From NCBI RefSeq assembly GCF_003031675.1, contig NZ_PYWX01000090.1, positions 1 through 64,000 on the forward strand: DNA of 64,000 nt, written 5' to 3'. Shown one piece after another: positions 51,808 to 61,911 of the stretch; the first letter of the stretch is position 1; each line of letters opens with the position of its first letter. The notes below the pieces were generated by a model, which worked only from the letters and a program-made list of their open reading frames with translations, made no database searches and had not been told where the DNA came from. Both the position numbers and the translations under genes were made by a program. This DNA comes from Pseudomonas palleroniana. Its GTDB lineage: Bacteria; Pseudomonadota; Gammaproteobacteria; Pseudomonadales; Pseudomonadaceae.

Positions 51808-52764
51808 ATGAATAGCACTACACTGTGGTTGATCGGGCGGCGCATCGGCGCCGGGGCCGTGACGTTGTTGATCGTGTCCATGGTCGTGTTCGCGATCACG
51901 GCGGTACTGCCGGGGGATGCGGCGCAACAGTCCCTGGGCCAGTTCGCCACCCCGGAACAGGTGGCGGCATTGCGCCTGAAACTGGGGCTCGACCAGCCCG
52001 GTGTGCTGCGCTACCTGCACTGGTTGATGAGCCTGCTCAGCGGTGACTTGGGCATGTCGACCTCCAGTGCCATGCCCGTCAGCGAATTGATGGGCGGCCG
52101 GGCCCCCAACACCTTGATGCTGGCGAGTGCCACGGCTTTGGTGTCGGTGCCGGTGGCCATGGTGCTGGGTATCGGTTCGGCCATGGCGCGGGGCGGGCGC
52201 ATCGACAACATCCTGAGCTTTATCACCCTGGCCATGGTCGCGGTGCCGGAGTTTCTGGTGGCGACCCTGGCGGTGCTGATTTTTGCGGTGAACCTGGGGT
52301 GGCTGTCGTCGCTGTCTTATGCGAGTGATATCAGCTCCCCCTGGCAGTTCATGCGCACCTATGCCTTGCCGGTGATGACGCTGTGCTGCGTGATCGTCGC
52401 GCAAATGGCGCGCATGACCCGCGCGGCAGTCATCGACCAGCTCGACAGTCCTTATGTGGAAATGGCGCGTCTCAAAGGCGTCGGGCCGATCCGTATTGTG
52501 CTGCGCCATGCGCTGCCCAATGCGATCGGCCCGATTGCCAATGCCATCGCCCTGAGCCTCTCGTATCTGCTGGGCGGCGTGGTGATCGTCGAAACCATCT
52601 TCAACTATCCCGGCATCGCCAGCTTGATGGTCGATGCCGTGACCAACCGCGACATGGCGTTGGTGCAGGCGTGCAGCATGCTGTTCTGCGCGGCCTATCT
52701 GGGCCTGGTGTTGATCGCCGACCTGTGCGCCATCCTGTCCAATCCGAGGCTGAGAAACCAATGA
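51808..52764 (+). CDS. ABC transporter permease, DppB type
   Basis: 318-residue inner-membrane permease of the DppB/OppB class with six transmembrane segments. The N-terminal LIGRRIGAGAVTLLIVSMVVF and the EAA-like loop EMARLKGVGPIRIVLRHALPNAIGP are typical. The ATG at 51808 follows AGGACG and lies 19 bases after the binding-protein gene. It overlaps the next permease start by 4 bases (ATGA). Confidence 0.93.
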   Translation: MNSTTLWLIGRRIGAGAVTLLIVSMVVFAITAVLPGDAAQQSLGQFATPEQVAALRLKLGLDQPGVLRYLHWLMSLLSGDLGMSTSSAMPVSELMGGRAPNTLMLASATALVSVPVAMVLGIGSAMARGGRIDNILSFITLAMVAVPEFLVATLAVLIFAVNLGWLSSLSYASDISSPWQFMRTYALPVMTLCCVIVAQMARMTRAAVIDQLDSPYVEMARLKGVGPIRIVLRHALPNAIGPIANAIALSLSYLLGGVVIVETIFNYPGIASLMVDAVTNRDMALVQACSMLFCAAYLGLVLIADLCAILSNPRLRNQ

Positions 52765-53636
52765 ATATGCTCATTGCGAAAGGCAAGCCTGCGTCCTCGG
52801 CCCTGGCGTTGGCCAAAGCATCCAGCGGCCCGTCCTGGCTGGGGCTGATGGGTGGCGTGGTGTGCCTGGCCTGGTTACTGCTGGCGCTGGTCGGCCCCTG
52901 GCTGGCGCCGCACCCGGTGGGTGAAGTGGTGTCTGATAACGTCTTCGACGGCTTCAGCCTGGCTCATCCGTTCGGCACCGACTACCTGGGCCGCGACATG
53001 CTCAGCCGCGTGATGGTCGGCGCCCGCTTCACCGTCGGCCTGGCGCTGGTAGCGGCGGTGCTGGCCAGTACCTTGGGCACCTTGTGTGCGCTGGTGTCGG
53101 TGGTGTCGCCCAAGTGGCTGGACGAAATCCTCAGCCGCATCATGGATGCCTTCATTTCCATCCCGAGCAAAATGTTCGCACTGATCATGGTCTCGGCATT
53201 CGGCTCGTCGGTGACGCTGCTGATCTGCACGGCGGTGATCAGTTACATCCCCGGCTCGTTCCGCGTGGCGCGCAGCATGGCGGTGAACATCGAGACCCTG
53301 GAATACGTGCAGGTTGCGCGCACCCGCGGCGAGGGCCGCCTGTATGTGGCGTGCCGGGAGATTCTGCCGAACATGCTCAACCCGGTATTGACCGACCTGG
53401 GGCTGCGTTTCGGCTACATCGTGCTATTGCTTGCCGGCATGAGCTTCCTGGGCCTGGGCGTGCAGCCACCGGACGCCGACCTCGGCTCGCTGGTGCGCGA
53501 AAACATCGGCGGCCTCAGCCAGGGTGCGTTGGCTATCGTCATTCCGGCGCTGGCCATTGGCACCTTGACCATCGGCGTGAATCTGTTGATCGACTATCTG
53601 TCTTCCCGACGCAGTCGACGTGCGGGAGGCCATTGA
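52761..53636 (+). CDS. ABC transporter permease, DppC type
   Basis: 291-residue inner-membrane permease of the DppC/OppC class. It contains the N-terminal helix, HPFGTDYLGRDMLSRVMVGAR and the loop EYVQVARTRGEGRLYVACREILPN. Translation is coupled to the upstream permease, and the next gene starts one base after this stop codon. Confidence 0.93.
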   Translation: MNMLIAKGKPASSALALAKASSGPSWLGLMGGVVCLAWLLLALVGPWLAPHPVGEVVSDNVFDGFSLAHPFGTDYLGRDMLSRVMVGARFTVGLALVAAVLASTLGTLCALVSVVSPKWLDEILSRIMDAFISIPSKMFALIMVSAFGSSVTLLICTAVISYIPGSFRVARSMAVNIETLEYVQVARTRGEGRLYVACREILPNMLNPVLTDLGLRFGYIVLLLAGMSFLGLGVQPPDADLGSLVRENIGGLSQGALAIVIPALAIGTLTIGVNLLIDYLSSRRSRRAGGH

Positions 53637-53637
53637 A

Positions 53638-55479
53638 ATGACGGAATTGATTCGTGTCGAAGACTTGCGTGTCGTCGCCTGTGGCGAGCACGGCGAAGTG
53701 GAAATCGTCAAAGGCGTGAGCTTCGCGCTGGAGCAGGGCCAGGTGCTGGCGTTGATCGGCGAGTCCGGCTCCGGCAAGACCACCATTGCCCTGTCGCTGC
53801 TCGGCTACGCGCGACGTGGGTGTCGGTTGTCCGGCGGGGTGGTGCGTGTCGGTGAGCACGACATGCTGGCCGCGAGCGAAAGCCAGTTGCAGAAGCTGCG
53901 CGGCAACCGCGTGTCGTATATCGCGCAGAGTGCGGCCGCCGCGTTCAACCCGGCGAAAAAGCTCATCGACCAGGTGGTAGAAGGCGCACTGATCCACGGG
54001 CTGGGTAGCCGCGTCGAGTTGGAGGCCAAGGCGATCGGTCTGTTCCGTGACCTGGCCTTGCCCAACCCGGAGCGCATCGGCCAACGCTACCCGCACCAGG
54101 TCTCCGGCGGGCAGTTGCAACGGGTGATGGCGGCGATGGCGCTGATCAGCGACCCCTTGCTGGTGGTGCTCGACGAGCCGACCACGGCGCTGGATGTGAC
54201 CACGCAGATCGACGTGCTGCGGGCATTCAAGCGCGTGGTACGCGAACGCGGCGCGACGGCGGTGTATGTGTCCCATGACCTGGCGGTCGTGGCGCAAATG
54301 GCCGACCGTATCGTGGTGCTCAACAATGGCCAGATTCTCGAACAGAGCGCCACCGCGCCGCTGCTCGAAGCCCCGGCGCATGACTACACGCGCAGCCTGC
54401 TGGCGGCCGCGCAGCCGGACGCGACGATCCGTCCGCCGTCCGGCATCGCCGAAGACACGCCACTGCTGACCATCAGCGGCCTGACGGCCGGCTACGGCAA
54501 CAAAAATGCGCAGGGCCTGCCGCTGATCCGTGTGCTCGAAGGCATCGACCTCACCGTGCGCAGGGGCCAGGCGATCGGTGTGATCGGCGAATCCGGCTCG
54601 GGTAAGTCGACCCTGGCGCGGGTGGTCGCGGGGTTGTTACCGCCCGCCCTGGGTGGCCTCACGTTCGACGGCCAGCCGCTCGGAGGCTGCCTTTCCGAGC
54701 GCACGCCGGAACAGTTCCGACGCATCCAGATGGTGTTCCAGAACGCCGACACCGCGCTCAACCCGATGCACAGCGTGGACGCCATCATCGGCCGGCCGTT
54801 GAAAATGTACTTCGGCCTCAAGGGCAAGGCGTTGCGCGAGCGCACCGAGCAATTGCTTGACCTGGTGCGCCTGCCACGCACCTTGGCCGGCCGGCGCCCC
54901 AGCGAGTTGTCCGGTGGGCAGAAGCAGCGGGTCAACCTGGCCCGGGCGCTGGCCGCCGAGCCGGACCTGATCCTGTGCGATGAAGTCACCTCGGCCCTGG
55001 ATACCGTGGTGGGGGCGGCGATCCTGGAACTGTTGCGCGACCTGCGCCAGGAACTGGGTGTGTCCTACCTGTTTATCAGCCACGACATCTCCACCGTGCG
55101 CGCGCTGTGCGATGACATTGTGGTGATGTACAGCGGCCGGAAGGTCCAGGCCGGCAGCCGCCAGACGTTTGCCGAGCCACCGTTCCATCCCTACACCGAC
55201 CTGTTGATTCACTCGGTGCCGGAATTGCGCCAGGGCTGGCTGGAAACGTGCGGTGCGACCAGTGGCACGTTGCCGCCGGTGGGTGCAAACGCCGGCGGGC
55301 CGCAACTGTGCAGCTTCCTCAATCGCTGCCCGATGCGCGTTGACGGCCTGTGCAACAGCGTGCCGCCCAGCCGACGCGTGTTGGACAATGGCAGTGAAAT
55401 TCTCTGCCACCATGACGCTGCCCAGTTGCTCAAGACCCAGCAAGGCCGGGTGATTGAAACCTCGGGAGCCTGCGCATGA
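53638..55479 (+). CDS. Fused dipeptide-type ABC ATPase (DppD-DppF)
   Basis: 613-residue protein joining two nucleotide-binding domains, about 1-265 and 275-540. First domain: Walker A GESGSGKTT, signature VSGGQLQRVMAAMAL and LDEPTTALD. Second domain: GESGSGKST, LSGGQKQRVNLARAL and CDEVTSALD. The C-terminal oligopeptide-type extension contains several cysteines (CSFLNRCPMRVDGLC), which in relatives bind an iron-sulfur cluster. GGGAGG eight bases before the ATG at 53638 sets the start. It completes the importer begun at 50151. Confidence 0.93.
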   Translation: MTELIRVEDLRVVACGEHGEVEIVKGVSFALEQGQVLALIGESGSGKTTIALSLLGYARRGCRLSGGVVRVGEHDMLAASESQLQKLRGNRVSYIAQSAAAAFNPAKKLIDQVVEGALIHGLGSRVELEAKAIGLFRDLALPNPERIGQRYPHQVSGGQLQRVMAAMALISDPLLVVLDEPTTALDVTTQIDVLRAFKRVVRERGATAVYVSHDLAVVAQMADRIVVLNNGQILEQSATAPLLEAPAHDYTRSLLAAAQPDATIRPPSGIAEDTPLLTISGLTAGYGNKNAQGLPLIRVLEGIDLTVRRGQAIGVIGESGSGKSTLARVVAGLLPPALGGLTFDGQPLGGCLSERTPEQFRRIQMVFQNADTALNPMHSVDAIIGRPLKMYFGLKGKALRERTEQLLDLVRLPRTLAGRRPSELSGGQKQRVNLARALAAEPDLILCDEVTSALDTVVGAAILELLRDLRQELGVSYLFISHDISTVRALCDDIVVMYSGRKVQAGSRQTFAEPPFHPYTDLLIHSVPELRQGWLETCGATSGTLPPVGANAGGPQLCSFLNRCPMRVDGLCNSVPPSRRVLDNGSEILCHHDAAQLLKTQQGRVIETSGACA

Positions 55480-55522
55480 GTCGGCGCCTTGCCCTTTTTG
55501 CCCCGCAACGGAGCCAGGTCTG

Positions 55523-56680
55523 ATGAAACCTCGCGTACTGGATATCCTGAAAAAACTGCTGGCGTTCGACACCGTTTCATCGGAGTCGAACATGGCCTTG
55601 ATCGAGTATGTGCGCGACCTGCTGCTGACCCGCGGCATCGAGTCGCTGATCGTCAAGGACCCCAGCGGGCGCAAGGCCAACCTGTTCGCCAGCACCGGCC
55701 CCGAGGGTCAGCCTGGCGTGTTGCTCTCCGGGCACACCGACGTGGTACCGGCGGCAGGGCAGGCCTGGACCTTTCCGGCGTTCGCCGCCACCGTCCAGGG
55801 CGGGCGGATCTATGGGCGTGGCAGTTGCGACATGAAGGGCTTTATCGCCCTGGCCATTGACGCGATGCTCGAGGCGGCCGATCACCCGTTGAGCCGCCCG
55901 TTGCAACTGGCCCTGTCCCACGATGAAGAGATTGGCTGCGTCGGCGTGCGACGTTTGCTGGATGTGCTGCATCTGGCGCCGGTACGGCCGTTTCTGTGCG
56001 TGGTGGGCGAGCCGACCAATATGCAATTTGTGCTGGGCCACAAGGGCAAGGGTTCCTACCGCACTTATTGCCGTGGCCTGGAGGCGCACTCGTCGCTGGC
56101 GCCGCGTTCGGTGAACGCCATCCATGTGGCTTGTGACTTTATCGCCGCGCTGCGTGAGAGCCAGCAGCAGTTGCAGCACCATGGCGCCCAGGACAGCGAT
56201 TACGACGTGCCCTACAGCACCGTGCATGTCGGGCAGATTGTCGGGGGCAAGGCGCTGAATATCGTGCCGAACCTGTGCTCCCTGGATTTCGAGGTGCGCA
56301 ACTTGCCGGCCGACGACCTGGAGCAGTTTCTGGAGCAACTGCGCGAGCGGGCCGAAGTGATCGTGCAGGAGGCGAAGAAACTGTCGAGCGTCGCTGCTAT
56401 CGAGATCGAGACTCTCAACGTCTACCCGGGCCTGGATACCCATCCCAGCGTCGAAGCGGTGCGCTTTCTCAAACAGTTTGCCGCGCCGGACACGGGCACT
56501 TCCAAGGTATCTTTCGGCACCGAAGGCGGCCTGTTCAAGCAGCGCCTGGATGTTCCGGTGGTGGTGTGCGGGCCGGGCTCGATCGAACAGGCGCACAAGC
56601 CCGATGAGTTTATCGAGATCAGCCAGATGGAGGCTGGAGAGGTGTTCCTGCACGGCCTGCTCGGTTCATTGAAGGCCTAG
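55523..56680 (+). CDS. M20 deacylase, acetylornithine deacetylase (ArgE) type
   Basis: 385-residue zinc amidohydrolase. Metal and catalytic residues are in SGHTDVVPAAGQAW, GRGSCDMKGF, SHDEEIGCVG and GEPTNMQFV. It resembles ArgE, which removes N-acetyl from ornithine. Being last in the ABC importer operon, it more likely hydrolyses an imported N-acyl amino acid or peptide-like compound than serves arginine synthesis. The ATG at 55523 gives the normal ArgE length; an in-frame ATG upstream lies inside the ATPase gene. Confidence 0.88.
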   Translation: MKPRVLDILKKLLAFDTVSSESNMALIEYVRDLLLTRGIESLIVKDPSGRKANLFASTGPEGQPGVLLSGHTDVVPAAGQAWTFPAFAATVQGGRIYGRGSCDMKGFIALAIDAMLEAADHPLSRPLQLALSHDEEIGCVGVRRLLDVLHLAPVRPFLCVVGEPTNMQFVLGHKGKGSYRTYCRGLEAHSSLAPRSVNAIHVACDFIAALRESQQQLQHHGAQDSDYDVPYSTVHVGQIVGGKALNIVPNLCSLDFEVRNLPADDLEQFLEQLRERAEVIVQEAKKLSSVAAIEIETLNVYPGLDTHPSVEAVRFLKQFAAPDTGTSKVSFGTEGGLFKQRLDVPVVVCGPGSIEQAHKPDEFIEISQMEAGEVFLHGLLGSLKA

Positions 56681-56797
56681 CAGAGCCTGCCGTCCTGGGC
56701 GCAATTTCAGCAGGCCACGCTGCCCACGCGACGCTTTCGGCATCCTTGTTCGTGGCACCTCCCTAGACTGGAGCGTGTCTCGAACCAGGACCCGACC

Positions 56798-58261
56798 ATG
56801 CTCACTACTCGCCTGCAAGACCCCAGCCTCCTTACTGAACTCGCCTATGTCGATGGCCAATGGATCGCCGCCGACAGCGGCGCCACTCTGGACGTCCTCG
56901 ACCCTGCCACCGGCCAGGTGCTCGCCAGGGTACCGGCCATGGACGCGGTCGACACCCGCCGCGCCATCGAAGCCGCCGAGCGTGCCTGGCCCGCCTGGCG
57001 TGCACGCCCGGCCGCCGAACGCGCCGCGCTGCTGGAGCGCTGGTACCAGGCCATGCTCGATAACCTCGATGACCTGGCGCTGATCATGACTCGCGAGCAG
57101 GGCAAGCCGCTCAATGAAGCCAAGGGCGAGATCCGCTACGGCGCAGGCTTCGTCAAGTGGTTCGCCGAAGAGGCGCGCAGGGTCTACGGCGAAACCATGC
57201 CGGCACCCAGCGGCGACCGGCGTTTGCTGACGCTCAAGCAGCCGGTGGGCGTGTGTGCCGCTATCACGCCGTGGAATTTCCCCAATGCGATGATCACCCG
57301 TAAGTGCGCGCCGGCCTTGGCCGCCGGCTGCCCGATCATCGTCAAGCCATCGGAGCTCACCCCGTTGTCGGCCCTGGCCCTGGCGGTACTGGCCGAGCGC
57401 GTCGGCATCCCGGCCGGGGTGTTCAACGTGATCACCGGGCTGCCTGCCGGTATTGGCACGGAACTGACCGGCAACCCGAGCGTGCGCAAGATTTCCTTCA
57501 CGGGTTCCACCGCCGTCGGCCGCCTGCTGATGCGCCAAAGCGCCGAGCACATCAAGCGGTTGAGCCTGGAACTGGGCGGCAATGCGCCGTTTGTGGTGTT
57601 CGACGATGCCGACCTCGAGCAGGCGGTCGCGGGGGTCATGCTCAGCAAGTTTCGTAATGCCGGGCAAACCTGTGTGTGCGCCAACCGCATCCTGGTGCAG
57701 GACGGTATTTACGAGCGCTTCGCCGCGCGCCTGGTGCAAGAGGTGAACAAACTCAAGGTCGGCCACGGCCTGGAGGAGGGCGTGAGCATTGGCCCGTTGA
57801 TCAACCCGGCGGCGGTCACCAAAGTGACGCGGCATATCGAGGATGCGTTGAGCCAGGGCGCGACGCTGTTGTGCGGCGCAATCCCGACTGACGATAGCCC
57901 CTTCGTGCAGCCCACGGTGCTGGGCGACGCTCACGCCGGAATGCTGCTGGCCAACGAAGAAACATTCGGCCCGGTGGCGCCGCTGATGCGCTTTACCCAC
58001 GAGGCACAGGCACTGGCCCTGGCCAACGCCACTCCGTACGGCCTGGGCGCCTACTATTTCACCCAGAACCTGGCGCGCTCGTGGCGCTTTGGGGAGGCCC
58101 TCGAGTTCGGCATGGTGGGCCTCAATACCGGGATTATCTCGATGGAAGTCGCGCCGTTCGGCGGCATCAAGCAATCGGGGCTGGGGCGCGAAGGCAGCAA
58201 GTACGGGCTGGACGAGTACCTTGAAGTCAAAGCTTTTCACATTGGCGGGTTGAACGAGTGA
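56798..58261 (+). CDS. Succinate-semialdehyde dehydrogenase-like aldehyde dehydrogenase
   Basis: 487-residue aldehyde dehydrogenase resembling GabD. The N-terminus is YVDGQWIAADSGATLDVLDPATG; TPWNFPNAMITRK, ELGGNAPFVVFDDADLEQAV with the catalytic Glu and NAGQTCVCANR with the catalytic Cys are the standard SSADH sequences. AGGA lies about eight bases before the ATG. It is followed after 10 bases by the tartrate-dehydrogenase-like gene. With the class III aminotransferase at 60526 it could form a GABA-like route. Confidence 0.9.
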   Translation: MLTTRLQDPSLLTELAYVDGQWIAADSGATLDVLDPATGQVLARVPAMDAVDTRRAIEAAERAWPAWRARPAAERAALLERWYQAMLDNLDDLALIMTREQGKPLNEAKGEIRYGAGFVKWFAEEARRVYGETMPAPSGDRRLLTLKQPVGVCAAITPWNFPNAMITRKCAPALAAGCPIIVKPSELTPLSALALAVLAERVGIPAGVFNVITGLPAGIGTELTGNPSVRKISFTGSTAVGRLLMRQSAEHIKRLSLELGGNAPFVVFDDADLEQAVAGVMLSKFRNAGQTCVCANRILVQDGIYERFAARLVQEVNKLKVGHGLEEGVSIGPLINPAAVTKVTRHIEDALSQGATLLCGAIPTDDSPFVQPTVLGDAHAGMLLANEETFGPVAPLMRFTHEAQALALANATPYGLGAYYFTQNLARSWRFGEALEFGMVGLNTGIISMEVAPFGGIKQSGLGREGSKYGLDEYLEVKAFHIGGLNE

Positions 58262-58271
58262 GGCAGGATCC

Positions 58272-59357
58272 ATGAGCAAGGCATTCAGAATCGCCGCCAT
58301 TGCCGGCGACGGCATTGGCAAGGAAGTGTTGCCCGAAGGGCTGCGGGTAGTGGAGCAGGCCGCCAGGGTTTGGGACCTGAACCTGAGCATCGAAGTGTTC
58401 GACTGGGCCCACTGTGATTACTACCTGCAACACGGGCAGATGATGCCCGACGACTGGTTCGAGCAGCTCAAGGACTTCGACGCCATTTACTTCGGCGCCG
58501 TGGGCTGGCCGGCCAAGGTCGCGGATCACATTTCGCTGTGGGGCTCGCTGCTCAAGTTCCGCCGCGACTTCGACCAGTACGTGAATATCCGCCCGGTCCG
58601 GCTGTTTCCTGGCGTGCCATGCCCACTGGCCGGGCGCGAGCCGGGTGATATCGATTTCGTGGTGATCCGTGAAAACACCGAGGGTGAATACTCATCGGTA
58701 GGTGGCAAGATGTTCGAAGGCACCGAACATGAGTTCGTGTTGCAGGAGTCGGTATTCACCCGGCGCGGCGTCGATCGCATCCTCAAGTTCGCTTTCGACC
58801 TGGCCCAGAGCCGGCCGCGCAAGAAGCTCACGGCGGCGACCAAGTCCAATGGCATCTCCATCAGCATGCCTTACTGGGATGAACGTACCGCGCTGATGGC
58901 GGCCGACTACCCAGAGGTGACGTGGGACAAGCAGCACATCGACATCCTGTGCGCACGGTTCGTGCTGCAGCCGGATCGCTTCGACGTGGTCGTGGCGTCC
59001 AACCTGTTTGGCGACATTTTGTCGGACCTGGGGCCGGCGTGTGCAGGCACTATCGGTATTGCACCGTCGGCCAACCTCGATCCCGAGCGCCGCTTTCCTT
59101 CGCTGTTCGAACCGGTGCACGGCTCGGCGCCGGACATCTACGGGCAGAATATTGCCAACCCGATTGCGATGATCTGGTCGGGGGCGCTGATGCTGGATTT
59201 CCTCGGCAATGGCGATGCGCGCTATCGGGCGGCCCATGACGCCATCCTGCAGGCGATCGAAGCGGTGATTGCCGAGGGGGTGATCACGCCAGACCTGGGC
59301 GGCAAGGCGTCAACGCAGGAAGTGGGCGCGGCGATTACCCAAAGGCTGGTGCGCTGA
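58272..59357 (+). CDS. Tartrate/D-malate dehydrogenase family protein
   Basis: 361-residue decarboxylating dehydrogenase of the isopropylmalate/isocitrate fold. IAGDGIGKEVLPEGL is at the N-terminus, the substrate-binding arginines lie in RDFDQYVNIRPVRLFPG and VIRENTEGEYSS, and the metal-binding aspartates in NLFGDILSDLG. The lack of the isopropylmalate-specific loop and the sequence PYWDERTALM favour tartrate dehydrogenase/decarboxylase or D-malate dehydrogenase. It uses NAD and Mn/Mg in relatives. It is co-transcribed with the aldehyde dehydrogenase. Confidence 0.88.
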   Translation: MSKAFRIAAIAGDGIGKEVLPEGLRVVEQAARVWDLNLSIEVFDWAHCDYYLQHGQMMPDDWFEQLKDFDAIYFGAVGWPAKVADHISLWGSLLKFRRDFDQYVNIRPVRLFPGVPCPLAGREPGDIDFVVIRENTEGEYSSVGGKMFEGTEHEFVLQESVFTRRGVDRILKFAFDLAQSRPRKKLTAATKSNGISISMPYWDERTALMAADYPEVTWDKQHIDILCARFVLQPDRFDVVVASNLFGDILSDLGPACAGTIGIAPSANLDPERRFPSLFEPVHGSAPDIYGQNIANPIAMIWSGALMLDFLGNGDARYRAAHDAILQAIEAVIAEGVITPDLGGKASTQEVGAAITQRLVR

Positions 59358-59369
59358 CGACACCCGGGG

Positions 59370-59401
59370 CCCCTATCCGTTGCCGTGGTAACGGATAGGG
59401 G
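59370..59401. terminator. Hairpin between convergent tartrate dehydrogenase and reductase genes
   Basis: CCCCTATCCGTT and AACGGATAGGGG form a perfect 12-bp stem with an 8-base loop between two convergent genes. T-tracts are weak on both sides, so it may terminate only partly. Confidence 0.65.
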
Positions 59402-59406
59402 TGCAA

Positions 59407-60333
59407 TTAATAACCTTTGCTGCGATCCACCTCACCCAACATCGGCTCGCCACGCTGATGCCGCCGAATATTTTCCAATAGCACCGCAAACGCGCTGTCC
59501 GGTTGAGTCATCGCGGCAATATGGGGCGTGAGCAGGATCTGTGGGTGGCCCCAGAACGGATGGTCCGCCGGCGCCGGTTCCTCTTGCACTACATCCAGCA
59601 CGGCGCCGCTGAGTTGCCCGCTGGCCAGGGCTTGCAGCAAATCCTCTTCCACCAGGTGCCCGCCACGCCCCATGTTGATCAGCGCGGCGCCCTTGGGCAG
59701 TTGGGCGAACAGGCGCCGATTGAGAATGCCTTGGGTCTGCTCGGTCAGCGGCAGCACGCACAGCAGGATATCGCACTGGTTGAGGAACGCCGGCAATTGC
59801 GCCTCACCGGCAAAACAGTCCACACCCGGCAACTGATGAGGGCTGCGTGCCCAGCCCGACAAGGCAAACCCCAACGGCGCCAGCGTCGCGAGGATCTGTT
59901 GGGCCTGGGCGCCCAGGCCCATCACACCGACGCGGCGGTTCGCCGCCGGTTGCAACAGGTGCGCCTGCCAGCAGCGCGCCAGCTGTTGCTGGCGGTAGCG
60001 CAGCATGTCGCGGTGCAGGCTGAGCACGGCCCAACTGGCGTATTCGCACATGCCGCGGGTGATGCCGGGGTCGAGCAAGCGCACCACGGGCAGTTGCGCC
60101 GGCAAACGGGCGAGGTCGAGTTGATCCACCCCGGCCGACACCGCAAACAGCACTTTCAGATTGGGCAACAGGTGCTCGAGATCGTCGGGTGCCAGCCAGG
60201 CGGCCAGGTAGTCGATCTCGGCGGGATCGCCGATGTCGGGCCAGGCGCGCCATTCGATGTCCGGTGCGTGCTCGGCAAACAGTGCCTGCCAGCGCTCGCC
60301 GCGTACCGGGTCGGATTTGTAAAGCAGAGCCAT
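59407..60333 (-). CDS. ghrA: Glyoxylate/hydroxypyruvate reductase A-like dehydrogenase
   Basis: 308-residue D-2-hydroxyacid dehydrogenase of the GhrA type. The nucleotide-binding fold carries VGVMGLGAQAQQI, where the usual GxGxxG is GLGAQA. LPLTEQTQGILN, INMGRGGHLVEEDLL and the catalytic His region TPHIAAMTQPDSA are typical. GGAG seven bases before the ATG at 60333 sets the start. Reduction of hydroxypyruvate or glyoxylate would link with the neighbouring tartrate/D-malate-type enzyme. Confidence 0.9.
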   Translation of the reverse strand: MALLYKSDPVRGERWQALFAEHAPDIEWRAWPDIGDPAEIDYLAAWLAPDDLEHLLPNLKVLFAVSAGVDQLDLARLPAQLPVVRLLDPGITRGMCEYASWAVLSLHRDMLRYRQQQLARCWQAHLLQPAANRRVGVMGLGAQAQQILATLAPLGFALSGWARSPHQLPGVDCFAGEAQLPAFLNQCDILLCVLPLTEQTQGILNRRLFAQLPKGAALINMGRGGHLVEEDLLQALASGQLSGAVLDVVQEEPAPADHPFWGHPQILLTPHIAAMTQPDSAFAVLLENIRRHQRGEPMLGEVDRSKGY

Positions 60334-60525
60334 GGGCATCTCCGCAGGGTTGAAAGTAGCCCTCATCATCCTCCAGGCACGGCGCAGGATCTGTTGAAAC
60401 ACAGGGGCAAAACAGTTGATCCGAATTTCTCACGGGGCAAGTTCGGTGCAGTTCGTTTCCGCCAGGTCGTACTCTGAGTGGCATCGCAACCGTCTCAGGT
60501 TGCCGGTCTCACAATGGGAAATGCC

Positions 60526-61818
60526 ATGAACAGCAGAGTCGACGAAACCCCACATTTGCTCCGCCAGCGCGATCAATTCGTACCTCGCGGCCTGATCACC
60601 GCGCATCCGCTGGTGATCGATCGCGCCCAGGGCGCCGAGTTGTGGGACGTGGAAGGCAAGCGCTATCTGGACTTCGTCGGCGGTATCGGCGTGTTGAACA
60701 TCGGCCATAACCATCCGCAAGTGGTGGCGGCGGTGCAGGCCCAGTTGCAGAAAGTCTCCCACGCCTGCTTCCAGGTGGTGGCGTACCAGCCTTATCTCGA
60801 CCTGGCCCAGCGCCTGTGTGAACTGGTCGGTGGGGAGGACGATTACAAGGCGGCGTTTTTCACCTCCGGCGCCGAGGCGGTGGAGAATGCGGTGAAGATC
60901 GCTCGCGCCCATACCAATCGTTCGGCGGTCATCGCCTTCCGCGGCGGTTTCCATGGCCGTACGTTGCTGGGGACCACGCTCACCGGCATGAGCCAGCCGT
61001 ACAAACAGAACTTCGGGCCATTTGCGCCGGAGGTTTTCCATACCCCTTATCCCAATGCTTATCGCGGCGTGACCAGTGCACTGGCGCTCCAGGCGCTGGA
61101 TGAATTGCTGGCCACCCAGGTTGCCCCGGAGCGCGTGGCGGCGATCATCATCGAACCGGTGCAGGGCGATGGCGGCTTCCTCTCGGCGCCGGCCGAGTTT
61201 CTCCAGGCGTTGCGTGCGTTGGCCGACAAGCACGGCATTGTGCTGATCCTGGATGAGATCCAGACCGGTTTCGGCCGCACCGGCACCTGGTTTGGTTTCC
61301 AGCACGCCGGAATCCAGCCTGACCTGGTGACCGTGGCCAAAAGCCTGGCCGGCGGTTTGCCGTTGTCCGGCGTGGTGGGCAAGGCCCACATCATGGATGC
61401 ACCGCTGCCCGGTGGCCTGGGCGGCACCTACGGTGGCAACGCCTTGGCGTGCGCGGCGGCGCTGGCGGTGATCACGGCGTTCGAACAGGAGCAATTGCTG
61501 GCGCGCAGCCAAGTGCTGGGCGAACGCCTGCGTCAGGGCCTGCTGGGCTTGCAGGCGCGCTACCCGCGGATTGGTGATGTGCGCGGCACCGGTTTTATGC
61601 TGGCGATCGAGCTGATCAAAGATGATTCGGCGCGCACCCCGGATGTCGAGCTGAATCAGCGGGTGATCGATGAAGCCCGCGCCGGTGGTTTGTTGGTGAT
61701 CAAATGCGGCGTGCACCGCAACGTGCTGCGCTTCCTCGCGCCGCTGGTGGTGACCGAGGCGCAGGTCGACGAGGCCGTGCAGATTCTCGATGCAGCCTTG
61801 GCACGGGTCTTGAACTGA
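60526..61818 (+). CDS. Class III aminotransferase (GabT-like)
   Basis: 430-residue fold-type I PLP enzyme resembling 4-aminobutyrate and other omega-amino acid transaminases. TSGAEAVENAVKIAR binds the PLP phosphate, ILDEIQTGFGRTG holds the PLP-contacting Asp, and the Schiff-base Lys is in TVAKSLAGGLPLSG. GGGA seven bases before the ATG at 60526 is the best start, although an ATG at 60514 is also in frame. It is followed after 93 bases by a HAD gene. It probably makes the semialdehyde that one of the aldehyde dehydrogenases oxidises. Confidence 0.9.
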   Translation: MNSRVDETPHLLRQRDQFVPRGLITAHPLVIDRAQGAELWDVEGKRYLDFVGGIGVLNIGHNHPQVVAAVQAQLQKVSHACFQVVAYQPYLDLAQRLCELVGGEDDYKAAFFTSGAEAVENAVKIARAHTNRSAVIAFRGGFHGRTLLGTTLTGMSQPYKQNFGPFAPEVFHTPYPNAYRGVTSALALQALDELLATQVAPERVAAIIIEPVQGDGGFLSAPAEFLQALRALADKHGIVLILDEIQTGFGRTGTWFGFQHAGIQPDLVTVAKSLAGGLPLSGVVGKAHIMDAPLPGGLGGTYGGNALACAAALAVITAFEQEQLLARSQVLGERLRQGLLGLQARYPRIGDVRGTGFMLAIELIKDDSARTPDVELNQRVIDEARAGGLLVIKCGVHRNVLRFLAPLVVTEAQVDEAVQILDAALARVLN

Positions 61819-61911
61819 GCCAGGGCCCGCCTCGGGACCTGATGGCGGCACCGTCCGTGAACCGTTATGGCGCACGGACGACCACACTGCATCATTGGAG
61901 GCTTGAACCGC